Notes under the pieces: generated by a model
What the model saw: only the letters and a program-made list of their open reading frames with translations
What the model was told of the DNA's origin: nothing
Databases searched by the model: none
Program-made: the position numbers and the translations under genes
Assembly: GCF_000009265.1 (NCBI RefSeq)
Contig: NC_008378.1
Span: 744,001 to 808,000, forward strand
Length of the DNA stretch: 64,000 bases
Reading direction: 5' to 3'
DNA from: Rhizobium johnstonii 3841
GTDB taxonomy: Bacteria; Pseudomonadota; Alphaproteobacteria; Rhizobiales; Rhizobiaceae
Shown here: positions 1-8,536 of the stretch, piece after piece
Numbering within the stretch: position 1 is the first letter of the stretch
Layout: each line of letters starts with the position of its first letter

Positions 1-515
1 CGGTAGAGTGCCGCGAGACCCCCGATGGTTTCTGGGGCTCGGGGGAGGCGCTGACGGTCAATGTCGTCGATCGTGTCGCGGAACGCACGGCGGGCGCCAT
101 CGAAAATCTCATCGTCGAGGACATCACCGGTCGGATGGAGGGGGCGATCACGGTCATTTCGACCTCGTCGGCCGGCATCCGGAACGCATCGTTGGCGCGC
201 ATCGCTATAGACCAGCAGCCGGGCCAACTCGGCACGGCGCGGTCCTACGATTTGCGTCCAACGAACGCCGACCTTTCCCCGAAAGCCGATGGCGGCGGCC
301 GCGCCAATGCCTGGACCCGCGGGTCGGACGGGCGAGTGATCGGTCTTGAGCACTATCCGGGAGGAATGCCGGCCGTCTACGTGGCTGATGTCGCCGGGAT
401 ATCGATGAACGAGGTGCGGATCACGAGGCCGACACCCCTGCCGCAAGGCTGGAACAAAAACGACGCTGTCTTCGAAACGGCGGCACCTGATGGGAGTGGG
501 ACATGGCAGAACTAA
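1..515 (+). CDS. Glycoside hydrolase family 28-like (pectin/polygalacturonan) enzyme, C-terminal part
   Basis: The reading frame is open from position 3 of the window to a TAA at 513-515, so the gene starts upstream. The roughly 170 residues seen carry short beta-helix rungs of the type IENLIVEDI and AVYVADVAGISM, typical of the last coils of right-handed beta-helix GH28 proteins. The catalytic Asp residues of GH28 would lie upstream and are not visible, so activity cannot be judged. The stop overlaps the start of the ABC ATPase gene by 13 bp, which indicates translational coupling and suggests that the enzyme and the transporter act on the same plant-wall oligosaccharide. Family assignment is by pattern only; another beta-helix enzyme such as a pectate lyase remains possible. 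Confidence 0.6.
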   Translation, partial: VECRETPDGFWGSGEALTVNVVDRVAERTAGAIENLIVEDITGRMEGAITVISTSSAGIRNASLARIAIDQQPGQLGTARSYDLRPTNADLSPKADGGGRANAWTRGSDGRVIGLEHYPGGMPAVYVADVAGISMNEVRITRPTPLPQGWNKNDAVFETAAPDGSGTWQN

Positions 516-1609
516 AACTTTCCAGCGTCAACAAGTCGTATGGCTCGGTCAAAGTCCTGCATGACGTCGAACTCGATATCCAAGACGGCGAGTTCGTCGT
601 CTTCGTCGGTCCGTCGGGATGCGGCAAGTCGACCTTGCTGCGTGTAATCGCCGGCCTCGAAGAGGTCACGGAGGGCGCAATCGCGATCGGGGGCCGCGAC
701 GTCAGCGCGCTCTCGCCGGCAGAGCGCAAGATCGCAATGGTCTTCCAGTCCTACGCGCTCTATCCGCATATGAGCGTTCGCAAGAACCTCGCTTTCGGCC
801 TGGAGAACCTGAAATTCAAACGCGCCGAGATCGAGGCGCGGATTGCCGAAGCCGCCAGGATGCTGGCGATCGAACCCTATCTGGACCGGCGCCCGAAGCA
901 GCTTTCGGGCGGCCAGCGCCAGCGCGTGGCGATCGGCCGGGCCATCGTGCGCGAACCTGACATTTTCCTCTTCGACGAGCCGCTGTCCAATCTCGACGCC
1001 GCCTTGCGCGTGCAGACCCGGGCCGAGATCACCAAGCTCCACCGTGAGATCAAGACGACGATGATCTATGTCACGCATGACCAGGTCGAGGCGATGACGA
1101 TGGCAGACAAGATCGTCGTGCTGCGCGCCGGGCGGGTCGAGCAGGTCGGAGCGCCGCTGGACCTGTTCGACAGCCCGCGCAATCTCTTCGTCGCCGGCTT
1201 CCTCGGCTCGCCGCGCATGAACATCATCAAGGGCAAGGTCGCTGGCATCGAGGAAAGCGGCGTCGTCATCGATGTGGGCAATGGTGGCAAGGTCGTCAGC
1301 GATGTCGATCCCGCCGGCATTGCGGTCGGACAGGCTGTTCTCGCCGGCATCCGGCCCGCGCATTTTTCACGCTCCAGCGAGCAGGGCTTGCCGTTCATCG
1401 TCCAGTATCACGAGGGCCTCGGCACCGAGACCTATGTCTATGGCAACCTTGCAGGCCATGACGAGCAGATCATCATTCATGAGGCCGGCCACTTCGCGCC
1501 GGCGCCCGGTGATCACATCCTGATCGACGCCGCCCCGGGCCGGGTTCATCTGTTCGATCCCGAAAGCGGCCTGGCTTTTGCCCGGCGGCCCGGGCAGGGG
1601 AGGCGCTGA
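503..1609 (+). CDS. Carbohydrate ABC transporter ATP-binding protein (MalK/UgpC type)
   Basis: This 368-residue protein is the cytoplasmic ATPase of a CUT1-type sugar importer. Walker A (GPSGCGKST, near residue 38), signature LSGGQRQR, Walker B (IFLFDEP) and the switch His in YVTHDQVEAMT are all present. Residues after about 235 form the regulatory TOBE/OB-fold extension of MalK and UgpC proteins, which fits the length. The ATG at 503 overlaps the preceding hydrolase gene, and the next permease begins 2 bp after the stop, so this is one operon. The substrate is inferred from the neighbouring hydrolase to be a plant oligosaccharide. MalK-type ATPases are often shared between importers, so specificity cannot be read from this gene. 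Confidence 0.93.
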   Translation: MAELKLSSVNKSYGSVKVLHDVELDIQDGEFVVFVGPSGCGKSTLLRVIAGLEEVTEGAIAIGGRDVSALSPAERKIAMVFQSYALYPHMSVRKNLAFGLENLKFKRAEIEARIAEAARMLAIEPYLDRRPKQLSGGQRQRVAIGRAIVREPDIFLFDEPLSNLDAALRVQTRAEITKLHREIKTTMIYVTHDQVEAMTMADKIVVLRAGRVEQVGAPLDLFDSPRNLFVAGFLGSPRMNIIKGKVAGIEESGVVIDVGNGGKVVSDVDPAGIAVGQAVLAGIRPAHFSRSSEQGLPFIVQYHEGLGTETYVYGNLAGHDEQIIIHEAGHFAPAPGDHILIDAAPGRVHLFDPESGLAFARRPGQGRR

Positions 1610-1611
1610 AC

Positions 1612-2607
1612 ATGGCGGCGCTCAAGGCAGGTGCATTGCTGTCCCAGACAGGGGAAACGGCGATGAGAGTGGTCGAAGCCCCGATAAATGTGATCGAGCG
1701 CATCTTCGGCCGCAAGCGTATGCCATGGCTGTTCCTGGCGCCGAACCTCGTTCTGTTCGCCATCTTCACGTTCCTTCCGATCGCGATCGCGATCGGGTAC
1801 GCCTTCACCGGCGGCACCAATCTTTTCGTCTCGGAGCGTCCCTTCGTCGGCTTGGATAATTTCCGCACGCTGCTTTCCTGCGGCAATTATCTGCAGCCGG
1901 GAACCTGCCAGGAATCGCTGTTCTGGACGGCTGTGTGGAATACGCTCTGGTTCGTGGCCCTCAATGTCGTCGCCACATTGCTGGTGGCGCTGATCACGGC
2001 GCTGATCCTCAATCGGGCGATCGTCGCGCGCGGCTTCTTCAGGGCGATGTTCTTTTATCCCGTCCTGCTGTCGCCCGTCGTCATCGGCCTCATCTGGAAA
2101 TGGTTTCTCGATCGTAACGGGCTGCTGAACGCTTTCTTCCAGATGATCGGCATCCCCCCGGAGATCTTCCTGCTCGACGTCGGCTGGTCGCGCTTCTTCG
2201 TCGTCGTGGTGTCGGTCTGGTTCCACATGGGCTTTTACACGCTCATTCTGCTCGCCGGCCTCCAGGCTATCCCGAAGGAACTCTACGAGGCTGCCTCCAT
2301 CGATGCCGCTTCGCCGCGCCGCACGCTGTTCAGGATCACGCTTCCCCTGCTGGCCCCGAACCTCTTGGTCGTGTTCATTCTTTTGATGATCAAGTCCGTC
2401 CAGATCTTCGACGAGGCCTGGGTTCTGACCAATGGCGGCGGCCCCGGCACGGCCAACAGCTTCATCGTCCAGTATATCTACCAGATGGCATTCGGCAGCG
2501 ATCTTCGCCTCTTCGGTCTCGCATCCGCGGCATCGGTTCTCATGGGGCTGGTGCTTCTGGTTCTCACCCTCATACAGCTGCGCGTCGGCAAGCGAATGGA
2601 GTCCTGA
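1612..2607 (+). CDS. Sugar ABC transporter permease (MalF/UgpA type)
   Basis: 331 residues with about six predicted membrane helices; the first spans LFLAPNLVLFAIFTFLPIAIAIGYAF. The cytoplasmic coupling (EAA) loop is visible as ELYEAASIDAASPRRTLFRI, the contact site for the ATPase. A short cysteine-bearing periplasmic segment (LSCGNYLQPGTCQ) between helices 1 and 2 could form a disulphide. The start at 1612 lies 2 bp after the ATPase stop, and the second permease starts 1 bp after this stop, as expected for a heterodimeric inner-membrane channel encoded in one mRNA. No substrate-binding protein gene is in view; it should lie upstream of the window. Confidence 0.92.
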   Translation: MAALKAGALLSQTGETAMRVVEAPINVIERIFGRKRMPWLFLAPNLVLFAIFTFLPIAIAIGYAFTGGTNLFVSERPFVGLDNFRTLLSCGNYLQPGTCQESLFWTAVWNTLWFVALNVVATLLVALITALILNRAIVARGFFRAMFFYPVLLSPVVIGLIWKWFLDRNGLLNAFFQMIGIPPEIFLLDVGWSRFFVVVVSVWFHMGFYTLILLAGLQAIPKELYEAASIDAASPRRTLFRITLPLLAPNLLVVFILLMIKSVQIFDEAWVLTNGGGPGTANSFIVQYIYQMAFGSDLRLFGLASAASVLMGLVLLVLTLIQLRVGKRMES

Positions 2608-2608
2608 G

Positions 2609-3655
2609 ATGAACCCGATCAGCTTTTTCACGCGCACACGCCGGGCCGGACGCATCGATATAACCGACATATTGTCATGGGTCTGGCTGATCGGCGGAAC
2701 CTTCGTGGTGTTGCTTCCGGTCCTCTGGGCGGGCCTCTCCTCGCTGAAGCCGGCCGCCGAGATCACCCGGTTTCCGCCGACGCTGCTTCCTCGGGCCGCC
2801 GTCGAGCAGACCGTGCCCGGCTTCGACAAGCCGCTGAGCCTCTGGAAGGTTACCGTCGACGGCCAGATGCGCGAAATGGCCATGGTCCGCCGCATCGGCC
2901 TCAAGGCCCAGATGGTCGATCCCGCAAATCCGGGACCACCCGTCAGCGTCGACGTCAAGGGGATGACGCCGGTGCAGAAGCTGACGGTCGCCACGCAGAA
3001 TTACACCGATCCGCTAACGCGCTTCAACTTCCTGACCTTCCTCAAGAATTCAGTGTTCGTCACCTTCGTCGCAACGCTTCTGACGCTCATCGTCAACGCC
3101 ATGGCGGCCTTCGCCCTGTCAAAATACAAATTTGCAGGGGATACGACGGTCTTCGTCATCATCATTTCAACGCTGATGATCCCGCTCGCGGTCGTCATGG
3201 TGCCGGCCTATCTCGTCATCGTCGGGGTCGGGCTTGCCGATAACCTCTGGGGCGTCATCCTGCCGACGGTCGCCTCTCCGACCGCCGTCTTCCTGCTGCG
3301 GCAATATATGCTGACCATACCCGACGAGCTGATAGAGGCGGCGCGCGTCGATGCGGCGAGCGAATTCTGCATCTTCTGGCGCATCATCCTGCCGCTGACG
3401 GCGCCGGCGCTCGCGGTGCTGGCGATCTTTTCCGTACTCTGGCGATGGAACGACTTCCTCTGGCCGCTCATCGTCCTCAACAGCCGCGAGAATTTCACCC
3501 TGCAGGTCGGCCTGAATGCATTCCAGGGAGAGTTCTCGGTGCAGTGGCACTATATCCTGGCGATGACGTTCCTCAGCCTGCTGCCTGTCACCGTCGTCTT
3601 CCTGTTCCTGCAGAAATACATCACCACGGGCATCGCCGGAACAGGCATGAAATGA
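2609..3655 (+). CDS. Sugar ABC transporter permease (MalG/UgpE type)
   Basis: 348 residues. The ATG at 2609, directly after the preceding TGA, is preferred over in-frame starts inside the upstream gene. The EAA loop is ELIEAARVDAASEFCIFWRI. Compared with minimal UgpE-like permeases of about 280 residues, this protein has an extra hydrophilic stretch of about 110 residues between the first and second membrane segments (around residues 55-150), like the periplasmic insertion in MalG, which might contact the binding protein. It is the last gene of the operon. A convergent ROK regulator gene follows after 274 bp, with inverted repeats in the gap. Confidence 0.92.
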   Translation: MNPISFFTRTRRAGRIDITDILSWVWLIGGTFVVLLPVLWAGLSSLKPAAEITRFPPTLLPRAAVEQTVPGFDKPLSLWKVTVDGQMREMAMVRRIGLKAQMVDPANPGPPVSVDVKGMTPVQKLTVATQNYTDPLTRFNFLTFLKNSVFVTFVATLLTLIVNAMAAFALSKYKFAGDTTVFVIIISTLMIPLAVVMVPAYLVIVGVGLADNLWGVILPTVASPTAVFLLRQYMLTIPDELIEAARVDAASEFCIFWRIILPLTAPALAVLAIFSVLWRWNDFLWPLIVLNSRENFTLQVGLNAFQGEFSVQWHYILAMTFLSLLPVTVVFLFLQKYITTGIAGTGMK

Positions 3656-3790
3656 GCGGCAAGGCGTGGAGCTAGACCTCCCCGCAATCGCCGAACGACC
3701 CCTACCACGTCTTCCTCCCGGCTGAGGCGCGTCGCATTGAACCTGGTTCATGCGGCGCGTTTCGGTGTTTGTCTTTGTGCATGGCTCTCA

Positions 3791-3903
3791 AAATCGTCGT
3801 CCATTTTGTGGGCGGCTCCGCGGCGAGCGTAGCGATTGCCATCGGGGCCGGCGGTCTCCGCGACCTGATGGGCGGCCGTTTTAGGCTATGTTGACGACGA
3901 TTT
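3791..3903. repeat. Inverted repeat in convergent intergenic region
   Basis: AAATCGTCGTC at 3791-3801 is repeated as its exact complement GACGACGATTT at 3893-3903, and CATTTTG at 3803-3809 is complementary to CAAAATG at 3904-3910. The gap 3656-3929 lies between the stop of the MalG-type permease gene and the stop of the ROK gene, so the long arms may act in termination for both strands. The loop of about 90 nt is long for a classical terminator. No gene is seen in the gap. Confidence 0.35.
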
Positions 3904-3929
3904 CAAAATGCTACGGCGTCCTGCAAATA

Positions 3930-5081
3930 TCACAAAACGGTTTCGAAGAGCGGGATCAGGGCCGCGCCGATTGCGCCGGGGGCATCGGTTATCTGTGCCA
4001 CGGCAAGCCTGGGAACATCGCGTAAAACGCCATGCCGAGGCAGATTGTTGAAGTCTGTGCGTTCGATCAGCATTCTCGCCAGTGAATGCGGAAGCTCGCC
4101 GCCGAGGACGATCAATGCCGGATCAAATATTGCGCAGATCGCATTAATGGCTCGATTGTGGGCCGGCGTGACGCGGTCGACCCACTCCGTGACACCATCC
4201 CAGTCCATCAGCTTCTCGTCCTTCAGGTCTCTCAGGGTCAAGTTCGAGCGCCCCTTGGAACGAAGATGTTCAAGCAGGACGCCGAGTGCAGGGCGTTCCT
4301 CATAGTCCTGACGTCCGAAGAGAACGGAAAATTCGCCGGCGTTGCCGAAATTGCCGCGAAACGGCATGCCTCCGGAAACCAGGCCGCCGCCATAGCCATG
4401 AAGATGGGCGATGTAGGCGAAATCCGCGACATCCCGGCCGACACCGAAAATGGCTTCCGCCAAGGCTGCGGTCCTGGCGACATTGTCTGCCCAGACCGGC
4501 AGGCCAAGTTGCTCTCCAAGCAAAGGTGCCAGGTCGATCAATGACCAATGAGCGAGCGGCAAGGGGCAATTGAAGGCCGTCTCCAGCATACGGTGGCCGG
4601 CGACGGCCAGGCCGACGCCGAGGACGTCACGCCGTTTGGCGCCCCGGCGGGCAAGAAGCTCTTCGACCGCCGCTTCGATCCGCTCCATTTCAGCGGATAG
4701 CGAGGAGCCCGCCTGTGGGATTTCCATTTTTTCCAAAGGCTCGCCGAAACCCATGAGGCAAAGGCCGATCGAACCGACGTTCACGGAGATGCCCAGGGTT
4801 AAACACCATTCTTTGCGAAGGGTCAGCTCCGGGCTGGGCGGTCCCGGGCGCCGGGTTTCCGAATGGGAAAAGACGAGCATTCCTCGCTCATGAAGCCGCG
4901 CGACGATCCTGTGCAACGATTGCTGGGTGAGATCGAGCGGCTCTGTCAGGTCGGAGCGCTCGATCCCCGGAGACTTCCAGATCAGCCGCAACAGATCACG
5001 CTCGTTGCGGGAAGCTACGCGCACGGGTTGTGTGTCTCGCAAAAAATGCGCGGCAACATGGTTTAGCGGATCATACTTCAT
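3930..5081 (-). CDS. ROK-family transcriptional regulator (NagC/XylR type)
   Basis: 383 residues, the usual size of ROK repressors. An N-terminal winged helix-turn-helix spans about residues 25-75 (RNERDLLRLIWKSPGIERSD). The ROK sugar-binding fold follows, with GVGLAVAG near residue 150 and ALIVLGGEL near residue 340. The ROK zinc motif CxCGxxGC is not visible; the equivalent region reads NAGEFSVLFG, so zinc-stabilised sugar binding of the kinase type is doubtful. The gene is convergent with the sugar ABC operon, which it might control, but its own upstream region faces the AraC gene. The start is the ATG at 5081. Confidence 0.88.
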   Translation of the reverse strand: MKYDPLNHVAAHFLRDTQPVRVASRNERDLLRLIWKSPGIERSDLTEPLDLTQQSLHRIVARLHERGMLVFSHSETRRPGPPSPELTLRKEWCLTLGISVNVGSIGLCLMGFGEPLEKMEIPQAGSSLSAEMERIEAAVEELLARRGAKRRDVLGVGLAVAGHRMLETAFNCPLPLAHWSLIDLAPLLGEQLGLPVWADNVARTAALAEAIFGVGRDVADFAYIAHLHGYGGGLVSGGMPFRGNFGNAGEFSVLFGRQDYEERPALGVLLEHLRSKGRSNLTLRDLKDEKLMDWDGVTEWVDRVTPAHNRAINAICAIFDPALIVLGGELPHSLARMLIERTDFNNLPRHGVLRDVPRLAVAQITDAPGAIGAALIPLFETVL

Positions 5082-5100
5082 TTTCGGTTCGTTTTAATTT

Positions 5101-5113
5101 ACACTGTGAGTGT
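5101..5113. promoter_or_regulatory. Possible operator in the ROK/AraC divergent region
   Basis: ACACT-GTG-AGTGT is a perfect 13-bp inverted repeat 20 bp upstream of the ROK gene start. Its position would suit autoregulation by the ROK protein. The arms are short, so chance occurrence is quite possible. No gene is seen in the 244-bp divergent gap 5082-5325. Confidence 0.3.
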
Positions 5114-5325
5114 GAACCACATTGGGAGGGCATTTTGCTTCTGTCAAACAGGGAATTCGATCCCCGGTTTGCCGGCTCTGCTTACTTCATCGAGGTTGGC
5201 CAAGCCAGCCGAATGACAGCAATTCACGAAGGTGGAGGTGATCGTGCCCCATGCGTTTGGAAGGCACGATATCGGCGACGCAGCGATCTCAAGCGAGATG
5301 GAGCGCTTGATAGGCGGGTCGGGGT

Positions 5326-6378
5326 GTGGAAGAGGAAAGAACCGAGTTGCAGATATCGTTGAGATCCGAAAATACGGCGCGCGCTCCCGAGCGTGACGCA
5401 TACGGGTTTGCGCCAACGCATGAAGGCAGTGACTTCGAGTCGATGGTTCGTGCCTATTCTGCAGGCTACGGGGTGTTTGGCGCGAAGCCGCTGAGCAACG
5501 ACCGGGCCTTTGCCTGGGCAGCGGACTTGAGAACAAGTGAGGCATTTACGGCACTTCATTCCGTCTATCAGAGCTCCTGGACAATACGAACGCTCGATGA
5601 GACGCCGCAACACCTTGCGTTTTACATTCCGCACACGGGATCCTTCCGGCTGTCCATTGGAAGAAAGGTGGTTGAAAGTGGAGCGGGTCATCTTCTCATG
5701 GCCAACAACCACGAAGCTGGCGATCGTTTCATCCAAGGCCCGCACTGCTCGGATGCTCTCTTCCTGGACTGGAAAATTGTCAGGCGAATGCTCGTTTCAC
5801 TGGTGGAAACGCCGATCCTCGAGTCGCTTGACCTTGAGCCCGTTGTGGATCTCGCAACACCATCGGGTCAGCTTATCGGCAGTCTGGTGCAGACGATCGT
5901 GCAGGGCATGCGCAATGGCGGTCCGCTTCTGTCTTCACCTCTGGCCTTGGCGGCGATGAGTGAAACGCTCGCTAACCTTGTGATTCGGTTTGGCCGCCAC
6001 CGTCTTTCCGGCCATTTGGAAAAACAGAAAGTGTGTTTGGTCGCGCCGTGGCATGTCCGGCGTGCTATCGACTATATGCACGCCAATATCGCAGAGCCCC
6101 TCACCATGACGATGGTTGCCGATGGTGTCGGTGTTTCACTTCGCGCGCTGCAAACCGGTTTCAGGGCCTTCCGGGGAACTTCACCGGCCGGTTACTTGCG
6201 CACGATCAGGCTGCAGGCAGCCCGCGACCAGTTGCAGGATCCGATGAATCAGCGATCCGTCCGCGAAATCTGCGCGATGTGGGGTTTTTCTCATGCCGGC
6301 AGGTTCTCTATTATCTACCGCAGCGCCTTTGGAGAAAGCCCGCGCGATACGCGCCTGCGGGCTGAGCGCTTGCGATAA
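5326..6378 (+). CDS. AraC/XylS-family transcriptional regulator
   Basis: 350 residues. The C-terminal AraC DNA-binding domain contains both helix-turn-helices: one around residues 255-285 (MTMVADGVGVSLRALQTGFRAF) and one around 305-335 (VREICAMWGFSHAGRFSIIYR), ending in a typical FGESPRDTRL tail. The N-terminal half resembles the cupin-like AraC-binding domain of XylS-type activators that sense small aromatic or amide ligands. The frame opens with a GTG at 5326 with only a weak Shine-Dalgarno sequence, so a start slightly downstream is possible. It is divergent from the ROK gene. The target genes are not evident. Confidence 0.88.
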   Translation: MEEERTELQISLRSENTARAPERDAYGFAPTHEGSDFESMVRAYSAGYGVFGAKPLSNDRAFAWAADLRTSEAFTALHSVYQSSWTIRTLDETPQHLAFYIPHTGSFRLSIGRKVVESGAGHLLMANNHEAGDRFIQGPHCSDALFLDWKIVRRMLVSLVETPILESLDLEPVVDLATPSGQLIGSLVQTIVQGMRNGGPLLSSPLALAAMSETLANLVIRFGRHRLSGHLEKQKVCLVAPWHVRRAIDYMHANIAEPLTMTMVADGVGVSLRALQTGFRAFRGTSPAGYLRTIRLQAARDQLQDPMNQRSVREICAMWGFSHAGRFSIIYRSAFGESPRDTRLRAERLR

Positions 6379-6385
6379 AGAAGGA

Positions 6386-6428
6386 CGCCGAAAAGTGTGA
6401 ACGGTTTTCGGACAACATCATGCTCTAG
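6386..6428. repeat. RIME-like palindromic element
   Basis: Beginning 8 bp after the AraC stop, the sequence GCCGAAAAGTGTGAACGG and onward ends in CATCATGCTCTAG. It holds a 7-bp stem (CCGAAAA 6388-6394 with TTTTCGG 6405-6411). The end matches, in opposite orientation, the element at 50373-50428. Elements of this look are common in rhizobial intergenic regions (RIME family). The hairpin could also terminate AraC transcription. Confidence 0.7.
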
Positions 6429-6699
6429 AGCCTTTCCGGGTTAGATTGAAGCATTCTGTGGGCTCAAACGGAGTCGGATGGTCGACCGGCTGGCGCGCGT
6501 CGTAGCCCGGCTCTACGGCCAAGCCGGCCGGTCGATCAGCCGGCCCGTTTCAGCCAACCCGAAGGGCCGGGCATCTTCCCGCCAGGATCAAAGGAGATCG
6601 GCTCGGACGTACCTGGGGGTATGCCCTTCGCCAATCGCCTTTGCCCTGACGAAAACCTGCTCCGGCAGAATGCTTCAATCTAACCCGGAAAGGCTCTAG
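6425..6699. mobile_element. 275-bp MITE-like element with perfect 34-bp terminal inverted repeats
   Basis: The 34-bp arm at 6425-6458 (CTAGAGCCTTTCCGGG and onward, to GCATTCTG) is repeated as an exact reverse complement at 6666-6699. The 207-bp interior contains a further GC-rich stem (TCGACCGG near 6482 with CCGGTCGA near 6528). No ORF in it looks coding. The right arm overlaps the last codon and stop of the LacI gene, and the left end merges with the RIME-like element at 6386-6428. The structure is that of a non-autonomous miniature element. No clear target-site duplication was identified. The 317-bp gap between the AraC and LacI genes holds only these repeats. Confidence 0.75.
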
Positions 6700-7775
6700 G
6701 AGCGCGGCGGTGCGATGCTGCCACGCAGGACGAGATGGCATCCGAGTTCCAGGCGATGGGCCGGCCGCTGCGGATCGTTGGCGATCAGCCTCTGTTCGAT
6801 GAGCGCCAAAGCGGCAGCCCCGAGCTTGTCTGTGGGAACGCTGACCGTCGAGAGCGGCGGACGGCTGAATTCGCCGGGGACGATGTCGTCGAATCCCAGG
6901 ACAGAAATCGCTTCCGGCACGCGTATGTCACGATCGGCCAATGCCTTCAGGCAGCCGAGCGCCAGATTGTCGGCCGCGCAGAAGACGGCGGTCGCCCCTT
7001 TCACCGTGGCATCGCGGTCGAGCAGCGCGTTGATGGCAGCCTCGCCGTGCCTGGGCTCATATCCCTCGGCCTCGACGACCATATTATCAGGCACCGGAAG
7101 CTGGGCGGCAAGATAGGCATCGGAAAAGCCGTCATATCGGCGCTGGATCGTCGTGCGGCCTTTCCATGTCAGATGCAGAATGCGGCGATGCCCGAGCGCC
7201 AGCAGGTGCTCGATGCCGAGCCGCGCCCCGAAGCGGTTTTCGGGGGTGACCGTATCGACCAGCATGGCGGGGTCTTCGCCGTTGACGATGACAACAGGCA
7301 TATCGGGGGAGGCGAGGCTTCGGATCAGTTCCGGCTGATCGTCGTTCAGGACCACGATGCCGTCAGCGCGCTCCGCAAGCGCGAGCTGCCTGACCTGCGC
7401 GCCGTCGATGCGCCGGCCGGTGCTGACAAAGGGTACGATCCTGATCCCGCGGCGCTCGCACTCCCGTCGAAGGCCGTTGAGGATCGTCCAGCTCACCAGG
7501 TTGAGGTCGCTCTCCGGCGCGGCATCGTCGGGAATGGCGAGAAGCAGGACGCGTAAGGTCGCGATCGTCGCTTTCTTCCGCCGGCGGTCGAGGTAACCTA
7601 GGCGTTTTGCCGAATCGAGAACCCTCTCGCGAACCTCGACCGTCAGCGGCGCGGTTCCGTTCAGTGCGTGCGAGGCTGTGCTCAGCGATACGTCAGCATC
7701 GCGCGCGACATCCTTGAGATTGACTTTGCGTTCCACTTTTTCCGTCACGAATTGAGGTCGTGCCTTCGAAGGCAT
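6696..7775 (-). CDS. LacI-family transcriptional regulator
   Basis: About 359 residues from the ATG at 7775; a TTG 33 bp upstream is also in frame but less likely, because it would place coding sequence over the palindrome at 7788-7803. The N-terminal helix-turn-helix is VNLKDVARDADVSLSTASHALNG with the hinge helix following, then a periplasmic-binding-like sugar domain (LRVLLLAIPDD, GFDDIVPGEFSRPPLSTVSVP). The TAG stop lies inside the arm of the MITE-like element, so the native C-terminus may have been slightly altered. The regulated operon is not adjacent in an obvious way. Confidence 0.9.
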   Translation of the reverse strand: MPSKARPQFVTEKVERKVNLKDVARDADVSLSTASHALNGTAPLTVEVRERVLDSAKRLGYLDRRRKKATIATLRVLLLAIPDDAAPESDLNLVSWTILNGLRRECERRGIRIVPFVSTGRRIDGAQVRQLALAERADGIVVLNDDQPELIRSLASPDMPVVIVNGEDPAMLVDTVTPENRFGARLGIEHLLALGHRRILHLTWKGRTTIQRRYDGFSDAYLAAQLPVPDNMVVEAEGYEPRHGEAAINALLDRDATVKGATAVFCAADNLALGCLKALADRDIRVPEAISVLGFDDIVPGEFSRPPLSTVSVPTDKLGAAALALIEQRLIANDPQRPAHRLELGCHLVLRGSIAPPRS

Positions 7776-7787
7776 AGCTAACTCGAT

Positions 7788-7803
7788 GTTTTTACATAAA
7801 AAC
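7788..7803. promoter_or_regulatory. Palindromic candidate operator upstream of the LacI gene
   Basis: GTTTTTA-CA-TAAAAAC is a perfect 16-bp palindrome starting 13 bp upstream of the chosen LacI start. It is AT-rich in a GC-rich setting. LacI-family operators usually have a central CG, which is absent here, so the site may bind another protein or act as part of the TetR gene terminator. Confidence 0.4.
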
Positions 7804-7850
7804 TTCAAAAAATCTACGTGTTTGGCGCGGAATTATTCGTCATTCGGCCA

Positions 7851-8483
7851 TCAGTGAGGTTTGGCAAGCAGGCCGTTGAGCAGCAGGTCGAAATAGGCCT
7901 GCAGGAAGGCCTCCTTGTTGGGAGTGGGCACGCGGCGGTCGTCGAATATCAGCCGCAGAACTGTTGTCGTCAGGATGGGCGCGACCACGATTTCGGAGAA
8001 TTCCACCGGAACTTCGCGAAACTCCCCTGACGCCACACCCTCGAGAATGAGAGAGTCGACCTTGGCGATGATCGGCTCAATGAACTGATCGTGGTGGCGG
8101 TCGATCAGGTCGGGGAACCGGTGTCCTTCCGCAATGACGAGCCGCGTCAGCTCGCGGGTCGTGCGATCCTCGGCGATTTGTTCGTAGAGCAGGCCGAGAA
8201 TGGAAATCAGCCGGTCGGTGGCGCTGCCGCTGAGGCTCTCGGTGATCCCCAGCAGTTCCTGAAACGGCACGGAGAAGTGGTGGATCATGGCTTCGAAAAG
8301 CTTCTCCTTCGTCTCGAAGTAGACATACACCGTACCCTTGGTGACGCCGACCCTGTCGGCGATGTCTTCGACGCGTGTGCCCGCGAAACCGCATCGCACG
8401 AATTCCTCGAAGGCGGCATCCAGGATCTGGATGGGCCGCAGCGCTTTCTGTTCCGCGCGCGTGATCTTCTTCTGAGCTGCCAT
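7851..8483 (-). CDS. TetR-family repressor of the adjacent RND efflux operon
   Basis: 210 residues. The N-terminal TetR helix-turn-helix is AFEEFVRCGFAGTRVEDIADRVGVTKGTVYVYFETKEKLF (in two parts, residues 24-63). The rest is the ligand-binding and dimerisation domain. The ATG at 8483 is preceded by GAGGCGAGG on the minus strand. It is divergently transcribed from the efflux genes across a 111-bp gap that contains a 22-bp palindrome overlapping the efflux promoter, a classic arrangement for local repression relieved by a toxic ligand. Confidence 0.92.
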   Translation of the reverse strand: MAAQKKITRAEQKALRPIQILDAAFEEFVRCGFAGTRVEDIADRVGVTKGTVYVYFETKEKLFEAMIHHFSVPFQELLGITESLSGSATDRLISILGLLYEQIAEDRTTRELTRLVIAEGHRFPDLIDRHHDQFIEPIIAKVDSLILEGVASGEFREVPVEFSEIVVAPILTTTVLRLIFDDRRVPTPNKEAFLQAYFDLLLNGLLAKPH

Positions 8484-8536
8484 TTGCCTCGCCTCCCTTG
8501 TTGCGCACGCCCTCGTCCCTGCGGGCGCAAAGCTTC

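Noticed and set aside
1546..2994. A 482-residue minus-strand frame over the sugar permeases
   Set aside because: Low-complexity charged sequence opposite two clear permease genes.
6478..6699. A 73-residue frame inside the MITE-like element
   Set aside because: It lies within inverted-repeat DNA, has no ribosome-binding site and shows low-complexity composition.
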